Positions 38,653-51,588 of a stretch of DNA of 64,000 bases are shown here, piece after piece. Within the stretch, counting starts at the first letter, position 1. Every line of letters begins with the position of its first letter. The notes beneath the pieces are model-generated. The model was not told where the DNA came from. It saw only the letters and a program-made list of their open reading frames with translations, and did no database searches. The DNA lies in the NCBI RefSeq assembly GCF_947500125.1, contig NZ_CANMRA010000005.1, positions 1 through 64,000 on the forward strand. Reading direction: 5' to 3'. Source of the stretch: an uncultured Kocuria sp. GTDB lineage: Bacteria; Actinomycetota; Actinomycetes; Actinomycetales; Micrococcaceae. Made by a program: the position numbers and the translations under genes.

Positions 38653-39402
38653 ATGAGCACGAAGGCCGTCGTCACCAGTCTGTTCCTCGCATCCGGCCTC
38701 GCCCTGGCCGGCTGCGCCGGAGATCCCCAGGCCCCGGAGAACATCCCCGTCGCCCAGACCTCGCCCTCCCCGTCGGACACCGTTCGGGGGACAACACCGG
38801 AGCCGACCACCGAGCCGACCACCGAGCCGTCCCCCGAGCCGACCTCCGAGCCGACGCCGGAACCGGCTCCCGAGCCGGACGAGGACTCCGAGCCGCAGCC
38901 CGAGGACGCTCCCCCGGCGGCCGGGGAACCCGTTCCCGCCGATCCGTGGGCCGCGTTCGCCGCCACCCCCGAGGGACAGCCGTACACCGGGACCGTGACC
39001 AGGATCGAGCAGCGGGCCGCCCAGGGCGGCGGATTCACGCACCGGCTCACCGCGGACGTGAACGACCGCTCCGTCGCCGTCGAGATCTGCGGTGCCTACC
39101 AGTCCGCGATGGGCACCGGCCAGGACCGGATCGACGTCGTCGACACCGTCGGCCAGCTCCTGGCCTTCGCCGCGGGCGGGCCCGGGAGCTGCCAGGTGCA
39201 GGTGAACACGGACGTGGGGGCGGTGCCCTTCCCGGAGAAGTTCACCTACGACGAGGCGCTGGCCGCGTGGCGCAGCGGGGTGCCCTACTACGACGCCTTC
39301 TGCATCAACTACGACCCGGTGACGGAGGCCGGTGTCGCGCAGTGCACGGGCATCGAGAACGGCACCGTGGACAGCGTGACCGGGGAGTACATCGGGGGGT
39401 GA
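38653..39402 (+). CDS. Lipoprotein with Pro/Glu/Thr repeat linker
   Basis: This 249-residue protein has a lipoprotein signal (LALAGC, Cys about residue 21). The linker (about 45-90) has repeated TEP, SEP and PEP triplets. A C-terminal domain (about 95-249) contains four Cys that could form two disulfides (VEICGAYQS, SCQVQV, FCINYDP, QCTGIENG). No family is recognised. The linker design and position suggest a surface protein similar in build to the nuclease lipoprotein upstream. Confidence 0.75.
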   Translation: MSTKAVVTSLFLASGLALAGCAGDPQAPENIPVAQTSPSPSDTVRGTTPEPTTEPTTEPSPEPTSEPTPEPAPEPDEDSEPQPEDAPPAAGEPVPADPWAAFAATPEGQPYTGTVTRIEQRAAQGGGFTHRLTADVNDRSVAVEICGAYQSAMGTGQDRIDVVDTVGQLLAFAAGGPGSCQVQVNTDVGAVPFPEKFTYDEALAAWRSGVPYYDAFCINYDPVTEAGVAQCTGIENGTVDSVTGEYIGG

Positions 39403-39454
39403 CCAGCGCCCGTCCCGTGCTCCCGACCGCCTCGGCTCCGCGGGGACCGGTGCC

Positions 39455-40918
39455 TCAGGTGCCGCAGTAGGTCGTGTAGGCGCCGAAGTCCTCCGGGGGC
39501 CCGGCGGCGTAGCGCTCCAGGCCGGGGCGCTCGTCGTAGGGGGCGGTCACCGCCTCCAGGAGCCGTCCCAGGGGGTCGAGGTCGCCCTCGACGGCGGCGT
39601 CGAGCGCCTCCTCGACGAGGTGGTTGCGAGGGATGTACACGGGGTTGGCGCGCTCCATCACCTCGGGGTCAGGGCCCGCGGCGTGCCAGCGCTCGGCCCA
39701 GGCGTCGAACGCGGGCACGTCCAAGAGCAGGTCGCGCGCGGCGGGCGCGCCGGCGCGGGCGGTCCTGCCCAGGGCACGGAAGAAGGCGGTCCAGTCGACA
39801 CGGTCCTGCTGGAGCAGCACGAGCACGTCGTCGACCAGGAACGAGGCGACCTCGTCGTCGAGGTCCTCGGGCAGACCGAGCTTGGCCCGCATCCCCGCGG
39901 ACCAGGCCGCGCTGTACTGCCGGGGGAATGCCGCGAGGGCCTCCTCTGACAGGGACACCGCCCGGTCCTGGTCCTCGTGGAGCAGCGGCAGCAGGGCCTC
40001 GGCGAGCCGGGCGAGGTTCCACTGCGCGGCGACCGGCTGGTTGCGGTAGGCGTAGCGCCCGCCGTGGTCGATCGAGCTGTAGACCGCGGCCGGGTCGAAG
40101 GCGTCCAGGAACGCGCACGGCCCGTAGTCGATGGTCTCCCCCGAGATGGTCGTGTTGTCGGTGTTCATCACCCCGTGCACGAACCCCAGGAGCATCCACC
40201 GCGCCACCAGTGACGCCTGGGCGGCGACCACCGCCTCGAACAGCGCGAGATACGGGTGCTCGGCACCGGCCGCGTCGGGGTGGTGGCGGTCGATGGCGTG
40301 GTCGGCGAGCCGGCGCAGGAGGCCGGCGTCGCCCGTGGCGCGGGCGTACTGGAAGCTGCCCACGCGCAGATGGCTGCTCGCCACCCGGGCGAGCACGGCA
40401 CCCGGCAGCAGGGTCTCGCGCCGCACCTGCCGCCCCGTGGCCACCACGGCGAGCGAGCGGGTCGTGGGCACGCCCAGGGCGTGCATCGCCTCGCTCACCA
40501 CGTACTCGCGCAGCATCGGCCCGACCGCCGCGAGACCGTCGCCCCCGCGCGCGAAGGGTGTCCGCCCGGAGCCTTTGAGGTGCAGGTCGCGGCGTCGGCC
40601 GCCGGCGTCCACGACCTCGCCCAGCAGCAGGGCGCGCCCGTCGCCGAGGCGCGGGGAGAACGAGCCGAACTGGTGCCCCGAGTAGGCCTGCGCGACCGGC
40701 GTCGCGCCGCTGGGCACGAGGTTGCCGACCAGCAGGCGCGCGCCCTCCGCGCTCCGCAGCCACTCGGGGTCCAGCCCCAGCTCGGCCGCCAGGGGCTCGT
40801 TGAGGACCAGCAGCCGGGGGTCGGCGACGTCGTCGGCCTGCCACGGCACGGCCAGCTCCCCCAGCTCCTGAGCGAAGCGGCTCTCGAGGACGACGGTGGA
40901 CGCGGGTACGGTGCTCAC
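39455..40918 (-). CDS. selO: Protein adenylyltransferase SelO (YdiU family)
   Basis: This 487-residue pseudokinase-fold enzyme AMPylates proteins on Ser/Thr/Tyr. [17 protein letters not shown] carries the ATP Lys and the Arg/Gly loop, [19 protein letters not shown] holds the metal-binding Asn and Asp, and the C-terminal Cys (TYCGT end) occupies the SelO redox position. The start GTG 40918 lacks a clear Shine-Dalgarno. Its known role in other bacteria is in oxidative-stress response. Confidence 0.95.
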   Translation of the reverse strand: MSTVPASTVVLESRFAQELGELAVPWQADDVADPRLLVLNEPLAAELGLDPEWLRSAEGARLLVGNLVPSGATPVAQAYSGHQFGSFSPRLGDGRALLLGEVVDAGGRRRDLHLKGSGRTPFARGGDGLAAVGPMLREYVVSEAMHALGVPTTRSLAVVATGRQVRRETLLPGAVLARVASSHLRVGSFQYARATGDAGLLRRLADHAIDRHHPDAAGAEHPYLALFEAVVAAQASLVARWMLLGFVHGVMNTDNTTISGETIDYGPCAFLDAFDPAAVYSSIDHGGRYAYRNQPVAAQWNLARLAEALLPLLHEDQDRAVSLSEEALAAFPRQYSAAWSAGMRAKLGLPEDLDDEVASFLVDDVLVLLQQDRVDWTAFFRALGRTARAGAPAARDLLLDVPAFDAWAERWHAAGPDPEVMERANPVYIPRNHLVEEALDAAVEGDLDPLGRLLEAVTAPYDERPGLERYAAGPPEDFGAYTTYCGT

Positions 40919-40996
40919 ACCGTCCACGCTACCCGGAGGATCCGGCGCCGCCGAGGGCCGGCGGGAGCAGAGCCATGTCGCGAGGTCAGGGCCGCA

Positions 40997-41120
40997 CCGC
41001 AGGGCCAGGACCGCAGGGCCAGGACCGTGCCGCGACGCCACTGCCGCGCCCGCAGGACCAGGACCGCCCCGCGAGCTCACTGCCGCGCCGCGAGGTCACT
41101 GCCGCGCCGCGGGATCAGGA
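40997..41120. repeat. Degenerate 14- and 19-bp tandem repeats downstream of the methyltransferase
   Basis: Two identical 14-bp units (CCGCAGGGCCAGGA at 40997 and 41011) are followed by a near copy at 41050. 19-bp units, GCGAGCTCACTGCCGCGCC and one variant, lie at 41071 and 41090, and the third starts at 41109. Read on the reverse strand, the series repeats a TGA/TGG + CCTCGCGG-like context that matches the methyltransferase stop codon (41115-41117). Confidence 0.7.
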
Positions 41121-41729
41121 CCGGGTGGCGGTCCGCAGCACGGCCACCAGGAAGTCGTCGCCCTCCCGGAACGGGCGCAGGTCCCAGGTCGACAGCAGCA
41201 GGTCGGGCACGAGTCCGGCCTGCTCCGCGTCCCGCAGGAACTCCGGGAACGGATAGCCGCGTCCCGCGCCGAAGCCCACGGCCGCCCGCCCGTCGGCGGT
41301 CAGGTGCCGGCGGAACCGGCGCAGCACCTCGGCGCGCGTGCTGGGGGCCAGGAAGGCCATCACGTTGCCGGCGCAGACCACGGCGTCGAAGGGTTCCGGG
41401 ACGCCCCGGGCGGGCAGGTCCAGCTCCGCGAGGTCCCCCACGAGCCACCGAGGACCGGGGTGGTCCTGCTGCGCGGCGGCGACCAGGGCGGGGTCGACGT
41501 CCACCCCGACGACGGTGTGCCCGCTGCGGTGCAGATGTCCACCCAGCCGGCCGGGTCCGCACCCGGCGTCGAGGATCCGCGACCCGGGCGGGACCATGGC
41601 CTCGAGCAGCCGGGCCTCCCCCACGATGTCCTCACCGGCGGCCGCCATGGCCCGGAACCGCTCGACGTACCACGACGAGTGCCCGGGATCCGCCCGCACT
41701 TTCTGCATCCACATGCTCTGCTCGACCAC
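41115..41729 (-). CDS. Class I SAM-dependent methyltransferase
   Basis: This 204-residue protein has motif I ILDAGCGPGRLGGHL at about residue 50, then VVGVDVDPALV and FDAVVCAGNVM. The head KVRADPGHSSWYVERF is typical of a small group of actinobacterial methyltransferases. GTG 41729 is used; ATG 41714 is a possible shorter start. The substrate is unknown. Confidence 0.85.
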   Translation of the reverse strand: MVEQSMWMQKVRADPGHSSWYVERFRAMAAAGEDIVGEARLLEAMVPPGSRILDAGCGPGRLGGHLHRSGHTVVGVDVDPALVAAAQQDHPGPRWLVGDLAELDLPARGVPEPFDAVVCAGNVMAFLAPSTRAEVLRRFRRHLTADGRAAVGFGAGRGYPFPEFLRDAEQAGLVPDLLLSTWDLRPFREGDDFLVAVLRTATRS

Positions 41730-41791
41730 CCCGTCAGGGTACCGTCCGGCCGGGTGACGCCCGGCACCGTCGCCGGACGGGCGGGGGCGCC

Positions 41792-42994
41792 TCACGGTCC
41801 AGGTGGCCGCAGTCGCGCGAGCCGGGCGACGCGGAGCCCGACGTGGAGCTCGCTGCGGGTGCGCCCGTCGTCGAGCTCTAGGTCGAGGCGCTCCTTGAGC
41901 CGGTCGAGCCGGTAGTAGAACGTCGAGCGGTGGATGTGCAGCGCGGCCGCGGTCCGCTGCGCGTCGCCCCCGCAGTCGAGGTAGGTCTCCAGCGTCCGCA
42001 GGAGCTCCGGGGCCAGACCCGCGGCCAGGACGCGGCGCACCTGCAGCGGCAGGTCCTCGGCCGTCATCGACTCGAGCGGCAGCATCGCCAGCAGCCCATC
42101 CAGTCCGGCGTCGTCCCAGGTGCTGACGGGCCCGTGGGCGAGGGGGTCCAGCCACAGGGTGCGCCACGTGCGGCGCGCGAGCCGGAACGAGCGGTGCACG
42201 TCGAGCAGGCTGCCGACCACGGGCCCGATGCCGGCGCGCACCGTGTCGACGTCCGGCCGGGCGAGGATGCGCGCCAGGCGCGGGACGACCACGGGCCGGG
42301 GGAAGACGAGGACACCGGTGCCGTCGTCGAAGGTCGAGCCCACCACGGACGCGGTCGAGCTCCTGGCCACGAAGTCCAGGGTCCGGTGCACGGCCAGCAC
42401 GGTCCGGCCCGCCTCGTCCGGCGCGGCCGCCAGCGGGTCCGCGCCGAGGACCACGGCGCAGTACTGCCGCGACGAGCCCAGCAGGCCCTCCCCCACCAGG
42501 GCCTCGGCGGCTCCCGGCCGGCGCCCCGGGTCGCCGGCGACGAGGGCCGTGAGCAGGGTCCGTGCCCGGTCCCGGTCCCGCGCCGCGTAGAGCGTCCGCA
42601 GGGACAGCAGGACGCCGAGGACCGGCGCCTCGTCGAGCAGCACCCGGACCTCGTCGGCGGACGGGGACCGAGGACCGTCCAGGACGGTGAGCAGGTGCCC
42701 GACACGGTGGCGGTGGTCGTGCAGCGAGATGACCAGGCACCGCCCCAGCTCCGGGACGTCCTCGACGGAGAAGCCCTCGGGGCCGGCGGTGGGGACGTCC
42801 CACGAGTCGCTGTGCGCGAGCGCGGCGGAGAGCCGGCGCCGATCGTCGTCGGACTCGTGGATCGACCAGGCGACGACGTGCATGGCGGAGTCCAGGACGA
42901 TCAGCCGGCGGGCGGCTCGTTCGGAGAGGTCCTGGAGCGAGTCGTCCAGGTCGGGGGTCCGGTCCACGGGTGGTCGATGGCTCCTCGGGTTCAC
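41792..42994 (-). CDS. PucR/CdaR-type transcriptional regulator
   Basis: This regulator of about 400 residues has a C-terminal PucR helix-turn-helix (about 335-400: LETYLDCGGDAQRTAAALHI, then HRSTFYYRLDRLKERL). The N-terminal half may be a sensor domain (RLIVLDSAMHVVAWSIHESD). GTG 42994 and GTG 42967 are both possible starts; neither has a good ribosome-binding site. It is divergent from the FAD monooxygenase at 43351, with a 14-bp repeat array between, so it may control that gene. Confidence 0.85.
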   Translation of the reverse strand: MNPRSHRPPVDRTPDLDDSLQDLSERAARRLIVLDSAMHVVAWSIHESDDDRRRLSAALAHSDSWDVPTAGPEGFSVEDVPELGRCLVISLHDHRHRVGHLLTVLDGPRSPSADEVRVLLDEAPVLGVLLSLRTLYAARDRDRARTLLTALVAGDPGRRPGAAEALVGEGLLGSSRQYCAVVLGADPLAAAPDEAGRTVLAVHRTLDFVARSSTASVVGSTFDDGTGVLVFPRPVVVPRLARILARPDVDTVRAGIGPVVGSLLDVHRSFRLARRTWRTLWLDPLAHGPVSTWDDAGLDGLLAMLPLESMTAEDLPLQVRRVLAAGLAPELLRTLETYLDCGGDAQRTAAALHIHRSTFYYRLDRLKERLDLELDDGRTRSELHVGLRVARLARLRPPGP

Positions 42995-43135
42995 CGGGCT
43001 GCGGCTCAGCACCGGTCGGGCGGTCGGGCACCATGGGGGCGCCGAACAGCGGTCCGACACACTGTCCGACGGACCGGGAGAATCTTCCCACAGCCGTCCG
43101 AAGAGGGTGACGCCGCCCACTGGCTACGGTCGGAG

Positions 43136-43338
43136 CACGGGACGCCGAGCACGGGACACCGAGCACGAGACGCCGAGCACGGGCCTCGGGGCACAGGCTC
43201 CGGGGCACGGACTGCGGCGCACACGCTGCGGCGCACAAGATCCGGGGCTCAAGCTCCGGGGCACGGGCTGCGGGGCACAGGCTGCGGGGCACAGGCTTCA
43301 GGGCACGAGCTTTGGCGCACGAGCTGCAGAGCACGAGG
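43136..43338. repeat. Fourteen-plus tandem copies of a degenerate 14-bp unit
   Basis: From 43136 every 14 bases a unit begins with CAC (one begins CTC), with the loose consensus CACRGGCTSCGGGG; 14 units reach 43331 and a partial unit (CACGAGG) follows. The period never slips. The array fills the gap between the divergent PucR-type regulator and the FAD monooxygenase and ends at the ribosome-binding site of the latter. TACGGT at about 43125-43130 may be a -10 just before it. Confidence 0.92.
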
Positions 43339-43350
43339 AGAGGACCACGA

Positions 43351-44556
43351 ATGACGACCACCGGGAGGCGCATCGCCGTCGTCGGCGCGGGCATCGGCGG
43401 GCTGACGCTGGCCATCGAGCTGCGGCGCCGCGGCCTCGACGTCGAGGTGTACGAGGCGGCCGAGGAGCTGCGCGAGGTGGGGGCCGCCGTGGCGCTGTCC
43501 GCCAACGCGACCCGCTTCTTCCTCGAACGGTTCGGGCTCGAGGAGCGGCTGAGCGCCCGGTGGGCGGAGGTCGAGGCGCTGGTCTTCCGCGACGGACGGG
43601 ACGGACGACTGATCGGCCGGCACGGCACGGGCTACCGTGAGCGCTTCGGCGCCCCGTACGTGGGGATCCACCGCGCCGATCTGCAGCAGATCCTCTCCGG
43701 GGCCCTCGGAACGGACGGCCTGCACCTGCGCAAGCGGCTGGTCGACGTCGACGACGACGGCGCGGCCGCGGTGCTGCGCTTCGAGGACGGCAGCACGGCC
43801 GAGGCCGATCTGGTCATCGGCGCGGACGGCGCCCGCTCCACCACCCGCAGGCTGCTGCTGGGCTACGACGACGCGCTGTACTCCGGGACCAGCGCCTCCC
43901 GCGGCATCGTCCCACCCGAGGCACTGTCCGAGCTGCCCGATCCCGGGGCCATCCAGTTCTGGATGGGACCCGGCGCACACCTCCTCCACTATCCGATCGG
44001 CGGCGGCGACCAGAACTTCTTCCTCGTGGAGCGCGCCCCCTCCCCCTGGCCGCACCGGCGCTGGGTCGTGCCGGTCGAGGAGGGGTCCCACCTCGACCGG
44101 TTCCGCGACTGGCACCCGGCGGTCCGCCAGATGGTCTCGGCGGTGCCCGTGACGGAGCGCTGGGCGCTGTTCCACCGCCCGCCCCTGTCCCGGTGGTCCC
44201 GCGGCCGCGTGACGCTGCTGGGCGACGCCGCCCACGCGCTCGTGCCGCACCACGGGCAGGGCGCCAACCAGTCGATCGAGGACGCGATCGTGCTCGCCGA
44301 CCAGCTCGCCGGGAGCACCGACTGGGACGCGGCGCGCGAGCAGTACGAGCGGCTGCGCCGCGGGCGGACCCGCAAGGTGCAGTACGCCTCGATCACCACC
44401 GCCGACGTGCTGCACCTGCCCGACGGCGAGCGCGCCGACGAGCGCAACGCCCGGCTGGGCCACCCCGGCACCGTGGACCGGCACCTGGCGTGGATCCACG
44501 GCTTCCGCGCCGACGTCGACGTGCCCGACGAGTCCGGCGGGGGCACCTGGCTCTGA
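43351..44556 (+). CDS. FAD-dependent aromatic hydroxylase (salicylate/6-hydroxynicotinate type)
   Basis: This 401-residue group A flavin monooxygenase starts at ATG 43351 with GAGGAGAGGA upstream. VVGAGIGGLTLAIELRRRG is the dinucleotide motif, VIGADGARST the DG motif and RVTLLGDAAHALVPHHGQGA the GD motif. It should hydroxylate an aromatic acid with NAD(P)H and oxygen; the substrate is not certain. The divergent PucR-type gene is the likely regulator. Confidence 0.92.
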   Translation: MTTTGRRIAVVGAGIGGLTLAIELRRRGLDVEVYEAAEELREVGAAVALSANATRFFLERFGLEERLSARWAEVEALVFRDGRDGRLIGRHGTGYRERFGAPYVGIHRADLQQILSGALGTDGLHLRKRLVDVDDDGAAAVLRFEDGSTAEADLVIGADGARSTTRRLLLGYDDALYSGTSASRGIVPPEALSELPDPGAIQFWMGPGAHLLHYPIGGGDQNFFLVERAPSPWPHRRWVVPVEEGSHLDRFRDWHPAVRQMVSAVPVTERWALFHRPPLSRWSRGRVTLLGDAAHALVPHHGQGANQSIEDAIVLADQLAGSTDWDAAREQYERLRRGRTRKVQYASITTADVLHLPDGERADERNARLGHPGTVDRHLAWIHGFRADVDVPDESGGGTWL

Positions 44557-44663
44557 GCCGATCGACGCCGGGGCCGCTCGAGCCGCAGCGGGGGCCGGTG
44601 CCGTCTCCGCCGGGGTCGTGGTCGTGCGTGGCTCCTCGTCACTCTCAACGTACAGCGGCGGCA

Positions 44664-44683
44664 GGGGCTTGTGGCAAGACCCC
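44664..44683 (+). promoter_or_regulatory. RAE-like inverted repeat over the promoter of the Rox-like gene
   Basis: GGGGCTTG (44664-44671), TGG, CAAGACCCC (44675-44683) is an inverted repeat that closely resembles the rifamycin-associated element known from actinobacterial rifamycin-resistance genes (recalled consensus GGGGCTTGCGGCAAG-CCCC). It overlaps a TTGTGG -35, with CAGAAT at 44694-44699 as -10. Confidence 0.65.
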
Positions 44684-44740
44684 CCGCGCGGCGCAGAATG
44701 CTCGGGCCGGGACCTGGATCTGCGGACGGAGGAGCAGCAC

Positions 44741-48765
<4,025 letters not shown>

Positions 48766-48772
48766 CCCTCAC

Positions 48773-48801
48773 AGTGTTGTGGCCGGTCCGGGGGCCGTCA
48801 A
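48773..48801 (-). promoter_or_regulatory. Promoter of the furA-katG transcript
   Basis: On the reverse strand, TTGACG (48796-48801) and AACACT (48773-48778) are spaced by exactly 17 bases, 8 bases before the furA-remnant start. The rest of the gap to 49080 shows no gene. Confidence 0.7.
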
Positions 48802-49080
48802 GGATCCCCGGGCCGCTCGTCGCGGACCTTGCGTTCCGGGGCGGTCCGGGCTCGCCGGCACCGTTCGCGAGAAGACTCCCGCAACGCACCTGTCCGAGCC
48901 CGCACCGTGGTGGATCGAGCGACCCGCCGATCGAGGTGCTGTCCCCGTCCTGCTGCCGGCGGTCGGTGAGGTGCGCGGTGGTGAACCGCCACGGCGAATC
49001 GCGCCAACGAGCGGGAGTCAGCCGCTTCGGGGCTGCTGGCCACGGGCCGAGGCGCAGGGGCCCGACCGGAGCACCCCGGG

Positions 49081-50109
49081 CTACCAGCACATGATGGCGG
49101 TGTCCCCGGACCGGCCCGCCCAAGCGAGCCTGACGCGGACGACGTACCGCCTCCCCCGGAAGAGCTTGGCCGACAGGCTGGAGTTGCGGTCCTCCCCGCT
49201 GTCGTCGTCGCCGGCGAGGAAGCGCAGTTCTCCGTCGACCTCTTCGAAGAGCACCAAAGTGGTGTCGGCCGCCCCGAAGGTGGCGACCTGGTACTTCCGG
49301 GACGCGTCGGGGGTGATCGCGAAGTCCGCCTGCTGCCCCGGGGCCAGGGTCAGGGGTGTGGACCGGAAGGGTTCGAGGGCCGGGAGCGCGTCCGGCAGGA
49401 CCGGATAGAACTTCCGCACCCACTCCTGGTCCTTGGCCGACAGGCCGCCCGGTGGGCTGATCCCCGGCTGGTACCGGGCGGGCTCCTTGATGAGTCCCTC
49501 GGGGAAGGAGTACTGCATGACCGAGTCGGGATCCCAGGTCGAGCCCTCCACCTCGTCATCTCCCAGTTTGCGGAGGACGTTGTGATGCGTCGTCTCCGGA
49601 GGCCAGTGGTTCGGCGCCCCGGCGAAGAACTCGTAGACCCTGGTCTCGTCCCACACGATTCCGGCGAACGGGTTCTGGTGCTCGTGGGGCAGACCCATCG
49701 TGTGGCCGATCTCGTGCAACGCCGTCGTGCGTCCGTACTCGTCGGTCAGGTCCCAGCCGAAGTTCATCGTCGCGTTCTGGGTGCCGATGGTCAGGACGTC
49801 CCTGCCCACGTACGACCACGACCCGTCGGCCTGGTCGAAGGAGATCCTGACCTCCGCCTCCCCCGGCTCGTCCACCTCCCGGAACTCGAGGCCGATCCCC
49901 AGGTCCTTCCACTCCTGGAAGGCGCTCCGCACAGCCTGGCACTGGGGCTCGGGGCCGTCCCGGAACGCGTAGTGGAGCACGGTGCCATTGACCCATTTCT
50001 GAGCCATCAGCCATACGAGTCGCTGCCTGACGTTCACCAGCCCCTCCGGGAGGGGACGCACGATGCGTGGCTTGACAGCGCAGTAGGGACGGACGGAGGA
50101 ATCGGACAT
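49081..50109 (-). CDS. Astacin-like metzincin peptidase with C-terminal beta domain
   Basis: This 342-residue protein starts at ATG 50109 with AGGAG upstream. The zinc motif HEIGHTMGLPHEHQNP lies at about residues 128-143 and the Met-turn SVMQYSFP at about 195, as in M12A/M10-type metzincins. Residues about 240-342 resemble a bacterial pre-peptidase C-terminal domain. There is no signal peptide or pro-segment, which is unusual for this class. Export by a non-Sec route or cell lysis would be needed for extracellular action. Confidence 0.85.
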   Translation of the reverse strand: MSDSSVRPYCAVKPRIVRPLPEGLVNVRQRLVWLMAQKWVNGTVLHYAFRDGPEPQCQAVRSAFQEWKDLGIGLEFREVDEPGEAEVRISFDQADGSWSYVGRDVLTIGTQNATMNFGWDLTDEYGRTTALHEIGHTMGLPHEHQNPFAGIVWDETRVYEFFAGAPNHWPPETTHHNVLRKLGDDEVEGSTWDPDSVMQYSFPEGLIKEPARYQPGISPPGGLSAKDQEWVRKFYPVLPDALPALEPFRSTPLTLAPGQQADFAITPDASRKYQVATFGAADTTLVLFEEVDGELRFLAGDDDSGEDRNSSLSAKLFRGRRYVVRVRLAWAGRSGDTAIMCW

Positions 50110-50522
50110 TCTCGGCTCCTGACAAACACCTGTCATGTGATCCCGAGTCCCGCGCTGCCCGTGCGGGACTGCAGGAGGACCCCAGCAGTCCTTCTTCGTG
50201 GCGTGCGGTGAACACCGCCGGAGTGATATTCATCGACATAACCACGGGCGAGTCGCACTGCCAAGAAAGGGGTCCTGCCCGTGGCACGGCTGTGACCATG
50301 TGACGCCCAGATGAAGAGTTTCTGCGCCCGTGTTCCTGCCCACGTCAGACCGGCTTTTGGTGTGCTGACGGAAATACCGGGGAAAGTGCTGTCTTTACAG
50401 GTGTTTCTTGTGCCATCGCCTTCCCGTCACACCAGAACCGACACCGGACAACCATTCCGTGTCCGCGGATCATTTGCTGTACTGGTCTCAGCAATCCGAC
50501 ATGCCTGAGGGGCGTGGGCAGC
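50110..50522. other. Divergent promoter region, lower GC
   Basis: This 413-base gap separates the peptidase and patatin genes. A hairpin (50146-50153 with 50163-50170) and an inverted repeat TGACA-N6-TGTCA (50120-50135) lie in the peptidase leader. The middle is AT-richer than its surroundings. No gene is supported on either strand. Confidence 0.5.
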
Positions 50523-51503
50523 ATGGAACAGTTCGCCGACCTGGTGCTGGAGGGCGGGGGCGTCAAGGGCATCGCCCTGGTCGGGGCCATCGAGGTCCTC
50601 GAGGAGCGCGGCTACCGCTTCAAACGGGTGGCCGGCACCTCCGCCGGAGCCATCGTCGGAGCCCTGGTCGCCGCCGGCGCCCCGGCGACGAAGCTGGTGG
50701 ACATCATCGGCTCCGTCCAGTACCCGGACTTCCGCGACGGCTCCCGGCTGACCCGATACACCGCGGGCAAAGCCGCCGGGATCCTGGCCCGCAACGGCAT
50801 CTACCTCGGCGAACACCTTCGCTCCTGGCTGCAGTCCCAGCTCGACGAGTACGGGGTGCGGACCTTCGCCGACCTGCCCTACACCGACGACGAACGGCCC
50901 CCCGCCCCGGAGCGGGCCTTCCGTCTGGTGGTCACCGCCTCGGACATCAGCAGGGGTCGGCTGCGCTACCTGCCCTGGGACTACGACGACTTCGGCCGCG
51001 ATCGGGGCGCTCAGCACGTGGTCGAGGCGGTCCGGGCCTCGATGTCCATCCCCTTCTTCTACCGTCCCGTCCGCTGGGACACCGCGGACGGCCGGAAGGC
51101 GTGGCTGGTCGACGGCGGGATGCTCTCGAACTATCCCATCAGCGTCTTCGACGCCCCGTCCGGAACCGCCCCGCGCTGGCCCACCCTGGGCATCAAGCTC
51201 TCCGCGCACCCGGACGCGGTCCAGGGCACCAAGTACCCGATCAAGGGCCCGGTGAGCATGAGCCGGGCCATGCTCAAGACCATGACCGGGTTCTACGACC
51301 AGATGCACATCGAGTCCCCCGACGCCCAGGCCCGCACCGTCTTCGTCGACACCGGCGCCATCCGCGCCACCGACTTCAACCTCACCGACGACGACCGGGA
51401 CTTCCTCTATCAGAACGGACGCAAGGCCGCCGAGAAGTTCCTCGACGGCTCGGCCCACCGCCCACCATGGGACTTCAGCGCCTACATCGCCGAACACCGC
51501 TGA
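50523..51503 (+). CDS. Patatin-like phospholipase
   Basis: This 326-residue Ser-Asp dyad lipase begins at ATG 50523, with GAGGGG about 9 bases upstream; GTG 50514 is in frame. The oxyanion loop LEGGGVKGIALVGA is near residue 10, the nucleophile motif GTSAGA near residue 43, and the dyad Asp in LVDGGMLSNYPI near residue 198. It hydrolyses acyl esters of lipids. The distinct C-terminal 90 residues are not in all patatins. Confidence 0.92.
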   Translation: MEQFADLVLEGGGVKGIALVGAIEVLEERGYRFKRVAGTSAGAIVGALVAAGAPATKLVDIIGSVQYPDFRDGSRLTRYTAGKAAGILARNGIYLGEHLRSWLQSQLDEYGVRTFADLPYTDDERPPAPERAFRLVVTASDISRGRLRYLPWDYDDFGRDRGAQHVVEAVRASMSIPFFYRPVRWDTADGRKAWLVDGGMLSNYPISVFDAPSGTAPRWPTLGIKLSAHPDAVQGTKYPIKGPVSMSRAMLKTMTGFYDQMHIESPDAQARTVFVDTGAIRATDFNLTDDDRDFLYQNGRKAAEKFLDGSAHRPPWDFSAYIAEHR

Positions 51504-51588
51504 TGCATCCTCAGCTCCGCCGACCCCGCCGAGCTCGCGGGCCGGCCACCGCTCCTGCCGTCGTCCTCAGGGCAGGCTGCCGTCACCC

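Noticed and set aside
48798-49043. Reverse-strand 81-codon frame between katG and the metzincin
   Set aside because: Composition is that of a shadow frame, with no ribosome-binding site and no motif.
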